Origin: Shimia sp051201625
GTDB lineage: Bacteria > Pseudomonadota > Alphaproteobacteria > Rhodobacterales > Rhodobacteraceae
DNA length: 64,000 bases
Direction: 5' to 3'
Assembly (NCBI RefSeq): GCF_051201625.1
Contig: NZ_CP179203.1
Location: 3,472,001 to 3,536,000, forward strand
Shown here: one piece after another, positions 17,548 through 27,290 of the stretch
How positions within the stretch are numbered: position 1 is the first letter of the stretch
Layout: each line of letters opens with the position of its first letter
Translations under genes and position numbers: made by a program
Notes under the pieces: model-generated
Told to the model about the DNA's origin: nothing
What the model saw: only the letters and a program-made list of their open reading frames with translations
The model's database searches: none

Positions 17548-19992
17548 ATGACTAACCTGCCAATACACGATGCGCTTGAGCCACTTATCACCGCGCTCAA
17601 AGGCCGAGGCCGAGCCGTGCTACAAGCGCCGCCAGGTGCTGGAAAAACGACAGTTGTACCACTGGAGATACTGTCCCGTGTCATATCATCCGGTAAGGTT
17701 CTTGTGCTTGAGCCACGCCGCTTAGCTGCACAATCAGCAGCAAAACGAATGGCACAGACACTTGGTGATCGTGTTGGCGATACCGTGGGCTACCGAGTAC
17801 GCGGTGACACGAGAGTTTCCACACGGACGCGAATTGAAGTCATTACAGAGGGCATCTTGACACGAATGATCCAAGATGACCCCGAATTGTCAGGTATAAG
17901 CGCCGTTATTTTCGACGAATTTCACGAACGATCTCTCCATGCCGACCTTGGCCTCGCGCTGTGTTTGGAGGTCGCCGAGGTTTTACGTGAGGATTTAATT
18001 TTATTGGCCATGTCCGCCACTCTCGATGCCGAACCAGTTGCGGCACTCATGGGCGACGTACCTATTATCACCTCTGAGGGACGCGCATTTCCAGTTTACA
18101 CCCACTGGCTCGACGCCCCCCTTGGTAAGAAGGACCGACTTGAAAACACAACCGCCTTACTAATTGAACGTGCCGTCGCAGAGGCATCAGGTGGCGTTCT
18201 GGTGTTTCTGCCCGGCGAAAGTGAAATTCGCCGCACTCAGTCACTTTTGAACCTTCCAAACGATTGCTACGTGTATCCATTGTATGGAGCTATGCCTTTC
18301 AAGGCTCAACAAGCTGCTATCAAGCCAGTCAGCAAGGGGCGAAAAATTGTGCTCGCCACTGCTATCGCCGAAACGTCTCTTACAATTGAGGATGTGCGTA
18401 TCGTAGTTGACTCCGGCCGCGCCCGTCGCTCTCGCTTTGATCCCGGCTCAGGCATGTCACGGCTTGTGACAGAGCGCGTCTCACGAGCGGAGGCGACACA
18501 GCGCCGTGGTCGCGCAGGGCGCGTGGCGGAGGGGAGGTGTTACCGGCTTTGGTCACGGGAAGAAGAAGGGAGTTTACCACCTTTTCCACCAGCTGAAATC
18601 GAAGCAACAGATTTGACCAAACTGGCACTTGATTTAGCGCTTTGGGGAGCAAAACCCTCAGACTTAGCATTTTTGACACAACCAAATCCTGGGGCTTTTG
18701 CTGAGGCGAAAGCTATTTTACAAATGCTAAAAGCTTTGGACGACAGGGAACGCATTTCGGATCATGGCCGCGCGATGGCTAAATTACCAATGCATCCTCG
18801 GCTAGCACACATGTTAATCAGCGCCGGAGAAACTGCCACTAATATGGCCGCACTTTTGTCCGATCGCGACCCACTATCGCGTGGTTCGCCCGTCGACTTT
18901 ACTCTCCGGCTGGAGGCGGTCTCAGACTTAAAACAGTTTCTCAACCGCCGCCCATGGCAAGTCAACAGAAGCGTTCTCAAAAATATCCACAACGAGGCTA
19001 CACGACTGAGAAAGGTATTGGATAGGTCCGCACGCACCATACTGAGCGCCGCTGAGATGGCCGCGCTCGCCTATCCCGACCGAATCGGACTCCGTCGCAA
19101 AGGAGTCGCATCACGCTTCGTGATGTCGGGGGGTAAAGGCGGCGTAATGGACGATGGTGATCCACTGTCTGGTGCACGACTAATCGTCGTAACCGATACA
19201 GATGGAAATCCACGGGAGGCCCGCATCCGTCAGGCAATACAGATCAGTGAGGCTGAGATTCGAAATCTGTTCCAAAGCCAGATAACCCTTACTCCGTCCT
19301 GTGCATGGTCGAAACGAGAGCGGCGGGTCATCGCCAGGAATCGCGAGATGTTGGGCGCAATCGCTCTGAGTGACAAAATTTGGAAAAATCCTCCAGAGTC
19401 TATCGTTGGAAAAGCTATGCTCGACGGTGTGCGTGACCTCGGATTTAATATGAACAGCGCCGTGCGGCGCTTTATAACCAGAGTTTCCCTCGTTCGGGAC
19501 GCAGGGTATTCACTGCCCAACATGTGCGAGAGTGTACTTTTAGACCACCTCGAAGTTTGGCTCTTACCGCACCTGAATGGTATTAAGACCGCGGATCAGT
19601 GGAAAAAGTTTGATTTGCTTGAACCGCTGCACGCCATGCTTGACTGGTCACAGATGCAATTGCTTGACCGTGAAGCTCCCGGCAGTTTTACGTCACCGTT
19701 GGGTCGTAAGATTGCAATTGACTACGCTGACGATCATCCCTCTATCGAACTTCGATTGCAAGAAATGTTTGGACAAAAGATTCATCCAAAAATCGGAAAA
19801 AGTGCTCTCCGCGTGACCTTATTATCTCCTGCAGGACGACCAGTGCAAACGACCATGGATTTGCCCGGGTTCTGGGCAAACTCATATGCGGATGTTCGCA
19901 AAGAGATGCGTGGGCGCTATCCAAAACACCCATGGCCAGAGGACCCTACCGAAGCTCACCCAACCCTTCGCACAAAACGGCGTTCACGCTAG
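17548..19992 (+). CDS. hrpB: ATP-dependent helicase HrpB
   Basis: An 814-residue DExH-box helicase of the HrpB family. Visible are Walker A APPGAGKT (27-34), LEPRRLAAQSAAKRMA, the DEFH box in FDEFHERSLHADLGLAL, MSATLD, LATAIAETSLTIEDV and the Q-R-GRAGR motif (ATQRRGRAGRVAEG), with the HrpB C-terminal domain ending FWANSYADVRKEMRGRYPKH. The cellular role is not well defined; in E. coli it is dispensable. A 13-bp palindrome, CTTATCCGATAAG (17530-17542), lies just before the start and could be a site for a regulator or chance. Confidence 0.96.
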   Translation: MTNLPIHDALEPLITALKGRGRAVLQAPPGAGKTTVVPLEILSRVISSGKVLVLEPRRLAAQSAAKRMAQTLGDRVGDTVGYRVRGDTRVSTRTRIEVITEGILTRMIQDDPELSGISAVIFDEFHERSLHADLGLALCLEVAEVLREDLILLAMSATLDAEPVAALMGDVPIITSEGRAFPVYTHWLDAPLGKKDRLENTTALLIERAVAEASGGVLVFLPGESEIRRTQSLLNLPNDCYVYPLYGAMPFKAQQAAIKPVSKGRKIVLATAIAETSLTIEDVRIVVDSGRARRSRFDPGSGMSRLVTERVSRAEATQRRGRAGRVAEGRCYRLWSREEEGSLPPFPPAEIEATDLTKLALDLALWGAKPSDLAFLTQPNPGAFAEAKAILQMLKALDDRERISDHGRAMAKLPMHPRLAHMLISAGETATNMAALLSDRDPLSRGSPVDFTLRLEAVSDLKQFLNRRPWQVNRSVLKNIHNEATRLRKVLDRSARTILSAAEMAALAYPDRIGLRRKGVASRFVMSGGKGGVMDDGDPLSGARLIVVTDTDGNPREARIRQAIQISEAEIRNLFQSQITLTPSCAWSKRERRVIARNREMLGAIALSDKIWKNPPESIVGKAMLDGVRDLGFNMNSAVRRFITRVSLVRDAGYSLPNMCESVLLDHLEVWLLPHLNGIKTADQWKKFDLLEPLHAMLDWSQMQLLDREAPGSFTSPLGRKIAIDYADDHPSIELRLQEMFGQKIHPKIGKSALRVTLLSPAGRPVQTTMDLPGFWANSYADVRKEMRGRYPKHPWPEDPTEAHPTLRTKRRSR

Positions 19993-20082
19993 GAGGCACA
20001 CAATTTCGCACAAGCCTTGATACGCATTATCAGAATGTATAAACAAAACATCACACTAAATGATCGAGTAGAGCAAAAGTTA

Positions 20083-20544
20083 ATGTCCCACGCCATTAAA
20101 CGCGCACTCTCCCGCGTCGTTACCCCAATGCTGCGAAGGCCCAAACGACTTCAAGTGGCCGCGTTGTGCTTGCGCGCATCGGGGTCGAAGAAAGAGGTTT
20201 TGCTAATCACGTCGCGTCAAACCAAGCGGTGGGTTTTACCAAAGGGCTGGCCAATCGATGGTCTGGACGCACCGGGCGCAGCCCTGCAGGAGGCATGGGA
20301 AGAAGCAGGTGTAAAGGAAGCTACCATCAATCCCGAGGCGGTAGGCATGTACGAATACTCCAAACGCCTCAAGGGCGGAGCCAGGGTTCAAGTAGAAGTG
20401 CAAGTTTATAAGACAAATGTTGATAAGCTGGTTGATGTTTTCCCCGAGGCGGATGAGCGCAATCGCAAATGGGTGTCGCTGGATAAAGCTGCCGAAATGG
20501 TCAATGAGCCGGGCCTGCGCGAAATACTTCGCCGGCACACATGA
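20083..20544 (+). CDS. Nudix hydrolase
   Basis: A 153-residue Nudix protein from the chosen ATG at 20083 (MSHAIKRALS). The Nudix box is PGAALQEAWEEAGV, with the usual Arg replaced by Gln and the EE pair kept; KRWVLPKGWPIDG before it is typical of the subgroup related to diphosphoinositol polyphosphate phosphohydrolases and ADP-ribose-type hydrolases. The exact nucleotide substrate is unknown. A TTG at 20017 would extend the N-terminus by 22 residues; neither start has a strong ribosome site. It follows hrpB closely on the same strand. Confidence 0.87.
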   Translation: MSHAIKRALSRVVTPMLRRPKRLQVAALCLRASGSKKEVLLITSRQTKRWVLPKGWPIDGLDAPGAALQEAWEEAGVKEATINPEAVGMYEYSKRLKGGARVQVEVQVYKTNVDKLVDVFPEADERNRKWVSLDKAAEMVNEPGLREILRRHT

Positions 20545-20629
20545 TGATTTTTCATTGTTTATTCGCTGAATCAGTTGAATTATTAATGAAACCCAGTTAG
20601 CTCCCCGAAAAATGCAGTTGGGGAATGGC

Positions 20630-22111
20630 ATGGCAAATTCTGAACAGCAAAAGAACTGGTCTACGCTAGACAAAGACCTTAACCGTATATCCCATGTGGA
20701 ATACGCCACGGCTTATGTCTCACGCCCACTAGTTGGCCTTGGCATCGCCTTGGCTTTCATTGTTCTGGCAGCGATGGTGGCCAGTATATTTTTTGGCTCT
20801 TTCCCAAACAACTTAGTAGTTGTCGCCGCTGCTGGTTTTGGCGCCTACATGGCGATCAACATTGGTGCGAATGACGTAGCGAACAATATGGGTCCAGCTG
20901 TCGGAGCTAATGCGCTGACAATGGGAGGTGCAATCGTGATTGCGGCCCTATGTGAAAGTGCAGGCGCCCTGCTAGCCGGTGGCGATGTAGTATCCACCAT
21001 TTCAAAGGGTATCATTGATCCAGCAGGATTTTCTGACGCAAAAGTTTTCATGTGGGCGATGATGGCAGCGCTAATTTCTTCAGCTCTCTGGGTCAATCTT
21101 GCTACATTTGCCGGTGCGCCAGTATCGACGACTCACTCAGTGGTTGGCGGCGTCATGGGTGCAGGTATCGCCGCCGCCGGGTTTGCAGCAGTTAGCTGGA
21201 CCACCATGGGTAAGATTGCTGCCAGTTGGGTGATTTCTCCTCTGTTAGGGGGACTGATCGCAGCAAGTTTTCTTGCGTTCATCAAAGCCAAGATCATCTA
21301 TCAAGAGGACAAGATTGCGGCCGCACGTAAATGGGTGCCTGTGTTGGTCGGCATTATGGCATCCGCTTTCGCCACTTACCTCGCACTCAAAGGCCTTAAA
21401 CGTATCGTCGAGATCGAATTACCAACTGCCCTATTAATTGGTGTCATAGCAGGGGCGATCACTTATGTAATTGCGGCTCCACTGATCCGAAAGCAATCAG
21501 AAGGACTTGAAAACCGGAACAAATCCCTCAAGGTTTTATTCGGATTACCCCTGGTATTTTCCGCGGCTCTATTATCTTTTGCTCACGGTGCCAACGACGT
21601 CGCAAACGCAGTTGGCCCACTTGCTGCCATCGTTCATGCTTCTGAATTTGGGGATTTTGCCGCTAAGGTGGCAATTCCAACCTGGGTAATGGTTATTGGC
21701 GCACTCGGAATCTCATTTGGGTTGTTCCTGTTCGGCCCAAAACTAATTCGCATGGTCGGTGAGCAAATCACCAAACTGAACCCGATGCGCGCTTATTGCG
21801 TGGCACTGTCTGCGGCAATTACCGTTATCGTGGCATCGTGGCTGGGTCTTCCAGTTTCATCAACGCATATCGCGGTTGGTGGCGTTTTCGGCGTAGGCTT
21901 TTTTCGAGAATGGCATGCGGAACGCCGCTTTAGAAAATCCGCTGCCGCTCGACCTGCAGAAAAGCGCATCGCCCCAGAAGAGCGTCGACGGCGTAAGTTA
22001 GTTCGGCGTTCGCATTTTATGACAATCGTCGCTGCTTGGGTTATTACCGTCCCTGCCGCTGCTATTATGTCAGCATGCATTTTCCTTGCTCTAAACAGCC
22101 TTATATCCTAG
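20630..22111 (+). CDS. PiT family inorganic phosphate transporter
   Basis: A 493-residue inner-membrane protein with ten or more hydrophobic segments. Both family repeats are present: GANDVANNMGPAVGANAL near residue 80 and HGANDVANAVGPLAAI near residue 320, the signatures of proton- or sodium-coupled phosphate symporters. There is an unusually polar loop before the last helix (WHAERRF to RRRKLVRR). The start at 20630 follows GGGGA; an ATG at 20612 is in frame but lacks a site. No pho-regulator gene is nearby. Confidence 0.94.
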   Translation: MANSEQQKNWSTLDKDLNRISHVEYATAYVSRPLVGLGIALAFIVLAAMVASIFFGSFPNNLVVVAAAGFGAYMAINIGANDVANNMGPAVGANALTMGGAIVIAALCESAGALLAGGDVVSTISKGIIDPAGFSDAKVFMWAMMAALISSALWVNLATFAGAPVSTTHSVVGGVMGAGIAAAGFAAVSWTTMGKIAASWVISPLLGGLIAASFLAFIKAKIIYQEDKIAAARKWVPVLVGIMASAFATYLALKGLKRIVEIELPTALLIGVIAGAITYVIAAPLIRKQSEGLENRNKSLKVLFGLPLVFSAALLSFAHGANDVANAVGPLAAIVHASEFGDFAAKVAIPTWVMVIGALGISFGLFLFGPKLIRMVGEQITKLNPMRAYCVALSAAITVIVASWLGLPVSSTHIAVGGVFGVGFFREWHAERRFRKSAAARPAEKRIAPEERRRRKLVRRSHFMTIVAAWVITVPAAAIMSACIFLALNSLIS

Positions 22112-22300
22112 CTAATTTAACGATTATACTTGGGTTTCAAATTGCTAAGTCGCGCGTCACTCACCGAGTGCCCGGCACAACGAGTAGGGTACGGGAAAGC
22201 CTCAGATTCTGAGCACTTCAGTAAAGTGACTAGACTTGTTCACCGCCAGCACGAACGCCATCGTAGTGCCTTGCACTCTCAAAATTTATTGCGCGTCAGC

Positions 22301-23227
22301 TCATTTTCCGAGGCACCATCGCATGATTGCTTTTTGAGCATGCAACCGATTTTCAGCCTCGTCAAAAATTACAGAATTTGACCCATCCATGACATCATTT
22401 GTAGCCTCTTCATTCCGATGTGCCGGCAAGCAGTGCATAAATAATGCGCCCGAATTGGCATGGGTCATCAGGGCATCATTGACCTGGTATGGGCGTAATT
22501 GGTTGTGTCGACGCTCACGGGCCGAAGGTGCATCATGCATACTTACCCAAGTGTCTGTGACGACCAAATCTGCGCCAGCAACGGCCTTGATTGGATCGCG
22601 CTCGATTTCAACATTGACGCCTACATTTCGAGCTTCTTCGACAAACAACATCTCCGGATCTAAAGTTTCCGGTCCAGAAAACGTCAAATCGAACCCAAAC
22701 TTTCCCGCTGCGTGGGCAAAGCTGGCAAACACGTTGTTTCCATCGCCACACCAAACCACCTTTTTACCCGTGATAGGACCGCGATGTTCCTCAAAAGTCA
22801 AAATGTCAGCCATGATTTGACACGGGTGCGTGCGATTTGTGAGCCCATTAATAACCGGCACGGTGGCATGCTCAGCCATTTCTACAAGCGTAGCCTCCTC
22901 AAAAGTCCGTATCATTATTAAATCTACATATCTGCTGAGCACTCGCGCGGTGTCCGCTACAGTTTCCCCATGCCCTAGTTGCATCTCGCTGCCAGACAAA
23001 ACCATGGTTTGACCACCCATTTGACGCACACCTACATCAAAACTTACACGGGTCCGTGTCGACGGCTTTTCAAAAATTAGGGCAACCATATGGTCTTTAA
23101 GCGGGGCCTCGTCATCGAGTGCCCCCTGCGGACGCCCATAACGTGCAGTCTTCATTGTCTGCGCATGATCAATCATGCCCCGTAAATCCTCAACGCTAGT
23201 CTTATTGATGTCCAAAAAATGTGTCAT
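22301..23227 (-). CDS. argF: Ornithine carbamoyltransferase
   Basis: Makes citrulline from ornithine and carbamoyl phosphate in arginine synthesis. 308 residues with the carbamoyl phosphate loop EKPSTRTRVSFD, the LGHGET segment, THPCQIMAD, VVWCGDGNNV and the ornithine-binding FMHCLPAHRNEE. The start at 23227 (MTHFLDINKTSVED) follows AAGGAA. It lies 4 bp after argD, forming an argD-argF operon. Confidence 0.96.
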   Translation of the reverse strand: MTHFLDINKTSVEDLRGMIDHAQTMKTARYGRPQGALDDEAPLKDHMVALIFEKPSTRTRVSFDVGVRQMGGQTMVLSGSEMQLGHGETVADTARVLSRYVDLIMIRTFEEATLVEMAEHATVPVINGLTNRTHPCQIMADILTFEEHRGPITGKKVVWCGDGNNVFASFAHAAGKFGFDLTFSGPETLDPEMLFVEEARNVGVNVEIERDPIKAVAGADLVVTDTWVSMHDAPSARERRHNQLRPYQVNDALMTHANSGALFMHCLPAHRNEEATNDVMDGSNSVIFDEAENRLHAQKAIMRWCLGK

Positions 23228-23231
23228 TTTT

Positions 23232-24410
23232 TCATTCCTTAACCGCCAACTGCAATGCGACAGCATTCAAGCGATTGACAGCCTCCGCCAGGTCCTCATC
23301 TGAGATATTTAAAGGTGGCAACAATCGCACAACGTTATCCGCCGCAGGAACCGTTATCACTTCATTTTCATAACCCATCGTTACAACCTCCACGCACGGC
23401 AATTTACATTTAAGACCCATCATAAGTCCGGAGCCGCGGACTTCCTCAAACACATCAGGGTGCGATGCCACTAAACCTTCAAGTTTCTGACGCAGGAGGC
23501 CTGCTTTACGGCGCACATCCTCGAGAAATTCAGACCTACAAACAACATCCATCACTGCACAGCCAACTGCACAGGCAAGTGGATTACCCCCATAGGTAGA
23601 TCCGTGAGTCCCTGCTGTCATCCCACTAGCTGCATCTTCCCGAGCAAGCACTGCGCCCAGCGGAAAACCTCCACCTATACCCTTCGCAACCATCATGATA
23701 TCCGGTTTAATTCCAGCCCACTCATGCGCAAACAAACGTCCAGTCCGCCCAACACCGCATTGCACCTCGTCAAGGATCAACAAGATACCCGCCTCGTCAC
23801 ACAACGCTCGTAGCGCTGCAAGGTCGGCATCAGCCATCGGTCGGATACCCCCTTCACCCTGCACAGGTTCAACAATCACCGCAGCAGTTTGTTCGCTGAT
23901 ACTGCCTGCCACTGCACTTAAATCTCCCCAAGGCAAATGCACGAAGCCGGGAAGCATTGGCCCAAATCCCTCTGTTAACTTTTTGCTGCCTGCAGCGGCG
24001 ATGCCGGCAGAACTCCGACCATGAAACGCACCCTCGAATCCAATAATTTCAATTCGATCCGGCCGACCCTTCTCGAACCAGTATTTACGCGCCATTTTGA
24101 CTGCCAGTTCACAGGCTTCGGTACCAGAGTTGGTAAAGAATACAGTGTCCGCGAAGGTGTTATCCACCAACTTGTCTGCAAGCATTTGCTGTTGCTCAAT
24201 ATTGTAAAGATTTGAAACATGCCATAACTTGCTAGCCTGATCTGTCAAAGCTTGTACCAGTGTTGGGTTGGCATGCCCTAAAACATTCACCGCGATTCCA
24301 GCACCTAGATCCAGAAAGCGTCGACCATCTGCCTCAATCATCCAGCTGCCTTGACCTTTGACAAAGGTCAATGGCGCGCGCGAGTAGGTCGGGAGTACGG
24401 ACGGGATCAT
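23232..24410 (-). CDS. argD: Acetylornithine aminotransferase
   Basis: A PLP-dependent class III aminotransferase of 392 residues acting on N-acetylornithine (and possibly succinyl-diaminopimelate). Visible are NVLGHANPTLVQAL, FFTNSGTEACELAVKMARK, GFEGAFHGRS, LILDEVQCGVGRTG and the Schiff-base lysine in MMVAKGIGGGFPLGAV. Of two in-frame ATGs I take 24410, because AGAAGG lies nine bases before it and directly abuts the earlier one. The argF neighbour fixes the arginine role. Confidence 0.95.
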   Translation of the reverse strand: MIPSVLPTYSRAPLTFVKGQGSWMIEADGRRFLDLGAGIAVNVLGHANPTLVQALTDQASKLWHVSNLYNIEQQQMLADKLVDNTFADTVFFTNSGTEACELAVKMARKYWFEKGRPDRIEIIGFEGAFHGRSSAGIAAAGSKKLTEGFGPMLPGFVHLPWGDLSAVAGSISEQTAAVIVEPVQGEGGIRPMADADLAALRALCDEAGILLILDEVQCGVGRTGRLFAHEWAGIKPDIMMVAKGIGGGFPLGAVLAREDAASGMTAGTHGSTYGGNPLACAVGCAVMDVVCRSEFLEDVRRKAGLLRQKLEGLVASHPDVFEEVRGSGLMMGLKCKLPCVEVVTMGYENEVITVPAADNVVRLLPPLNISDEDLAEAVNRLNAVALQLAVKE

Positions 24411-24923
24411 GAGGATCATCCTTCTAAAAATCTAAGTCCTAGTGATTGCAACACTCAGGATATTTTCGTCAACAATTAGGAAAAGTGGAACGCCTTTTTT
24501 ACCACTAAAACAACAAGCGAAGCTTGTTACGCACGAAGATTTCGGCGTCGCGGCAAATTTATGTAAGCTAACGTGACCATAAAGTGGCAATAATCCAATA
24601 TTTCACAAATGAAAACCCTTTTTGCCTATTCGCGCCTCACACCCGCATTAATACTATGCGGCATGCTTTGTGATGCCATGATCCCACATTACTGTTACCA
24701 ATGAGATGATTTTCAGTTCCCTGATTTTCCTTGCCGCTTTGATCTCGAACCATCACGTTACAAATACTTTGATATCCTAAGCCACAATTGGCCCAATCGG
24801 GCTTGAGAAAATAAATGCTTAAAAATATTTATCGAACCCGTAGTACATTCACCAAAGCACAGCATCACCATGTCCGCGCACCACTTTAGGTGCGCACTCA
24901 CGCAAACGTCTAAACAAGGTTGT
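24411..24923. other. Spacer upstream of argD, 513 bp
   Basis: This AT-rich stretch lies between argD, which starts leftward at 24410, and the 3' end of the lysyl-tRNA synthetase gene. The argD promoter should lie in the first 150 bases. I see no open frame with a ribosome site, no tRNA and no clear terminator. Confidence 0.5.
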
Positions 24924-26498
24924 TCACAATAGTTCGCCAGACAAACCTCTATCGATCAGCTCAATGGTCTCTTCCACACCATAAAGCGCAATAAAACCAC
25001 CAAAGCGTGGTCCCTGAGATGCACCCAACAAAACCTCATACAGCGCCTTGAACCAGTCACGCAACGGATCAAATCGTTCGCGACCGACCGAAAAAACCAG
25101 TGATTGCAGTTCTTCAACATCCAACCCGACTCGCCAAGTTTTGAGCTTATCGCGCAGCTCAACGAGTGCTTCTCGTTCCAATTCACTCGGTGACCGATAT
25201 TGCTTAGTCGGCTTTACAACATCGTTGTAGTACCGCACTGCGTATCCAGCGGCTGCGTCCAAATCTGGGTGCGTTTCTGCACTCGCGTCAGGCGCATACC
25301 TCTTTATAAAACCCCAAAGCTGCTCCTTCTCTTCGGCGCCAGCCACAGATGCAAGGTTCAGCAACATTGCGAAGGGTACCACCATATTGCTTTCAGGAAC
25401 TTTACCACCGTGAACATGATAAACTGGATTATTTAACTGCGCCTTAGTCTCTTGATCGGGATACGCCCTTAGCTGCTGGTGATACTCGTCAACGGCCTTT
25501 GGAATCACGTCAAAATACAGACGCTTGGCGGTTTTTGGCTTCTGATACATGAAGTATTGCAACGATTCCGGCGCAGCGTAAGTCAGCCACTCTTCCATTG
25601 ACAAGCCGTTGCCCTTAGATTTGGAAATCTTCTGACCGTGTTCATCGTTATAAAGCTCATAGGTAAAGCTTTCCGGAGGACGCTCAGTTAAGGCGCGGCA
25701 AATCTTAGTCGCTTGTGTCACCGAGTCTATCAAGTCTTTACCAGACATTTCATAATCGACGCCCAATGCTGCCCAGCGGAGAGCCCAATCCGGCTTCCAT
25801 TGCATCTTTGTGTGTCCACCTGTTACGGGTATTTCTACTTTCTCACCATTCGGCTCCTCATAGACGATAGTGCCTTTCGACAGGTTACGTTCCAGCGTTG
25901 GAACCTGCAGCACATGCCCAGTTTTTGGTGATATTGGCAAAAACGGCGAATAAGTTGCCCGCCGCTCTGCTCCGAGCGTTGGCAACATGATTTCCATTAT
26001 CGCTTCGAACCGCTCCAAAGCAACTATCAGCATCTCATCAAACCGGCCCGAGGTATAATACTCAGTGGAGGACGCAAAATCGTAATCAAAGCCATACTGG
26101 TCCAGAAATGCCCGCAAGCGTGCATTATTATGTTGTGCAAACCCTTCATGCGTACCGAACGGATCCCGCACCTTGGTCAGAGGCAAGTGAAGATCTTCTT
26201 TAAGCTGCTCCTGCATCGGTAGGTTAGTTGGCACTTTTCGAAATCCGTCCATATCATCTGAAAAGCAAATCAGTTTAGTCGGAATGTCACTAAGTTGTTC
26301 GAAAGCATGCCTCACCATTGTCGTACGCGCCACTTCCTGGAATGTGCCAATGTGGGGCAGACCACTCGGACCATATCCAGTCTGGAATAAAACATATCCT
26401 TTCGCCGGCACTTTGCCTTTGTAGCGTTTGAGCAAGCGGCGCGCTTCTTCGAATGGCCAAGCTTTCGAGGAAAGGGCTGCGTCATGCAGGTCAGACAT
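24924..26498 (-). CDS. lysK: Lysyl-tRNA synthetase, class I
   Basis: 524 residues of the archaeal-type class I enzyme, which replaces the class II LysRS in many Alphaproteobacteria. The Rossmann signatures are present: GLPHIGTFQEVART for HIGH, and KISKSKGNGLSMEEW for KMSKS. The start at 26498 (MSDLHDAALSSKAWPFEEAR) follows GGAGATAGAT; an in-frame ATG further upstream would add 18 unconserved residues. The gene appears monocistronic and is divergent from the TerB-family gene. Confidence 0.95.
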   Translation of the reverse strand: MSDLHDAALSSKAWPFEEARRLLKRYKGKVPAKGYVLFQTGYGPSGLPHIGTFQEVARTTMVRHAFEQLSDIPTKLICFSDDMDGFRKVPTNLPMQEQLKEDLHLPLTKVRDPFGTHEGFAQHNNARLRAFLDQYGFDYDFASSTEYYTSGRFDEMLIVALERFEAIMEIMLPTLGAERRATYSPFLPISPKTGHVLQVPTLERNLSKGTIVYEEPNGEKVEIPVTGGHTKMQWKPDWALRWAALGVDYEMSGKDLIDSVTQATKICRALTERPPESFTYELYNDEHGQKISKSKGNGLSMEEWLTYAAPESLQYFMYQKPKTAKRLYFDVIPKAVDEYHQQLRAYPDQETKAQLNNPVYHVHGGKVPESNMVVPFAMLLNLASVAGAEEKEQLWGFIKRYAPDASAETHPDLDAAAGYAVRYYNDVVKPTKQYRSPSELEREALVELRDKLKTWRVGLDVEELQSLVFSVGRERFDPLRDWFKALYEVLLGASQGPRFGGFIALYGVEETIELIDRGLSGELL

Positions 26499-26628
26499 AT
26501 CTATCTCCGGTACAAACGGTTTTTTAATGCCAGCGCGCAGTCGCGCAGACAATCTGATGCTACCTATTGCTCCTGACGATGGCAGTCAATAATCTGCTTC
26601 AAAACCAAACATCGTCAAGGAAGCCAAC

Positions 26629-27051
26629 GTGCCACAAGATAATTTCACTTTACTCATGCCCCAGGACTGCCTCGTTGCGGTCATGGTTGCCGTATCCGCC
26701 AGCGACGAGGAGATCCGGACATCCGAGCTGGTGAAAATTCAAACCTCTGTAAACAACCTGCCCGTGTTTGCCGATTATGACATCGACCGAATGAAAACTG
26801 TTAGCCAGACAGTTTTTGATCTCTTCGAACAGGAGGACGGTTTGGCAGCACTTTTTGGACTAGTCCGCGGTAACCTACCAGAGCGCTTGTTCGAAACAGC
26901 ATATGCGTTAGCTTGCGACGTTGCAGCAGCAAATGGCAGATTGAACGAGCAGGAACTGCGTCTACTCGAAGAAATTCGATATGAGCTAAATATTGATCGC
27001 CTGCATGCTGCTGCGATAGAGCGTGGATCGCGCGCCCGACACTTGACGTAA
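26629..27051 (+). CDS. TerB family tellurite resistance-like protein
   Basis: 140 residues with a GTG start preceded by AAGGAA. The sequence DCLVAVMVAVSASDEEIRTS, then ALACDVAAANGRLNEQELRL, shows the two acidic helix-loop segments typical of TerB-like domains, which may bind metal. It is a cytoplasmic all-helical protein. Its relation to tellurite resistance is by family name only. It is a stand-alone gene divergent from lysK. Confidence 0.82.
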   Translation: MPQDNFTLLMPQDCLVAVMVAVSASDEEIRTSELVKIQTSVNNLPVFADYDIDRMKTVSQTVFDLFEQEDGLAALFGLVRGNLPERLFETAYALACDVAAANGRLNEQELRLLEEIRYELNIDRLHAAAIERGSRARHLT

Positions 27052-27290
27052 AATCTGTTAGCATTCGAGTGGCAAGTCAACGCGGAGACGGCCTTACGTA
27101 ATAAGTAAAAATATTATCTCAACAAACGTGGCACAAGCTTGATGAGCGTTCAAACTAACGACCACGTCTAGCATCGGCAGTTCAAATCCCTCAACCTATG
27201 AAAAATTATTACAATCACTCAACTAAATAAGATGCCTACCTCTAGTTTCAGTTTGTCACTCGCATACCAAATTCTCTGGGCAAGTTTGCC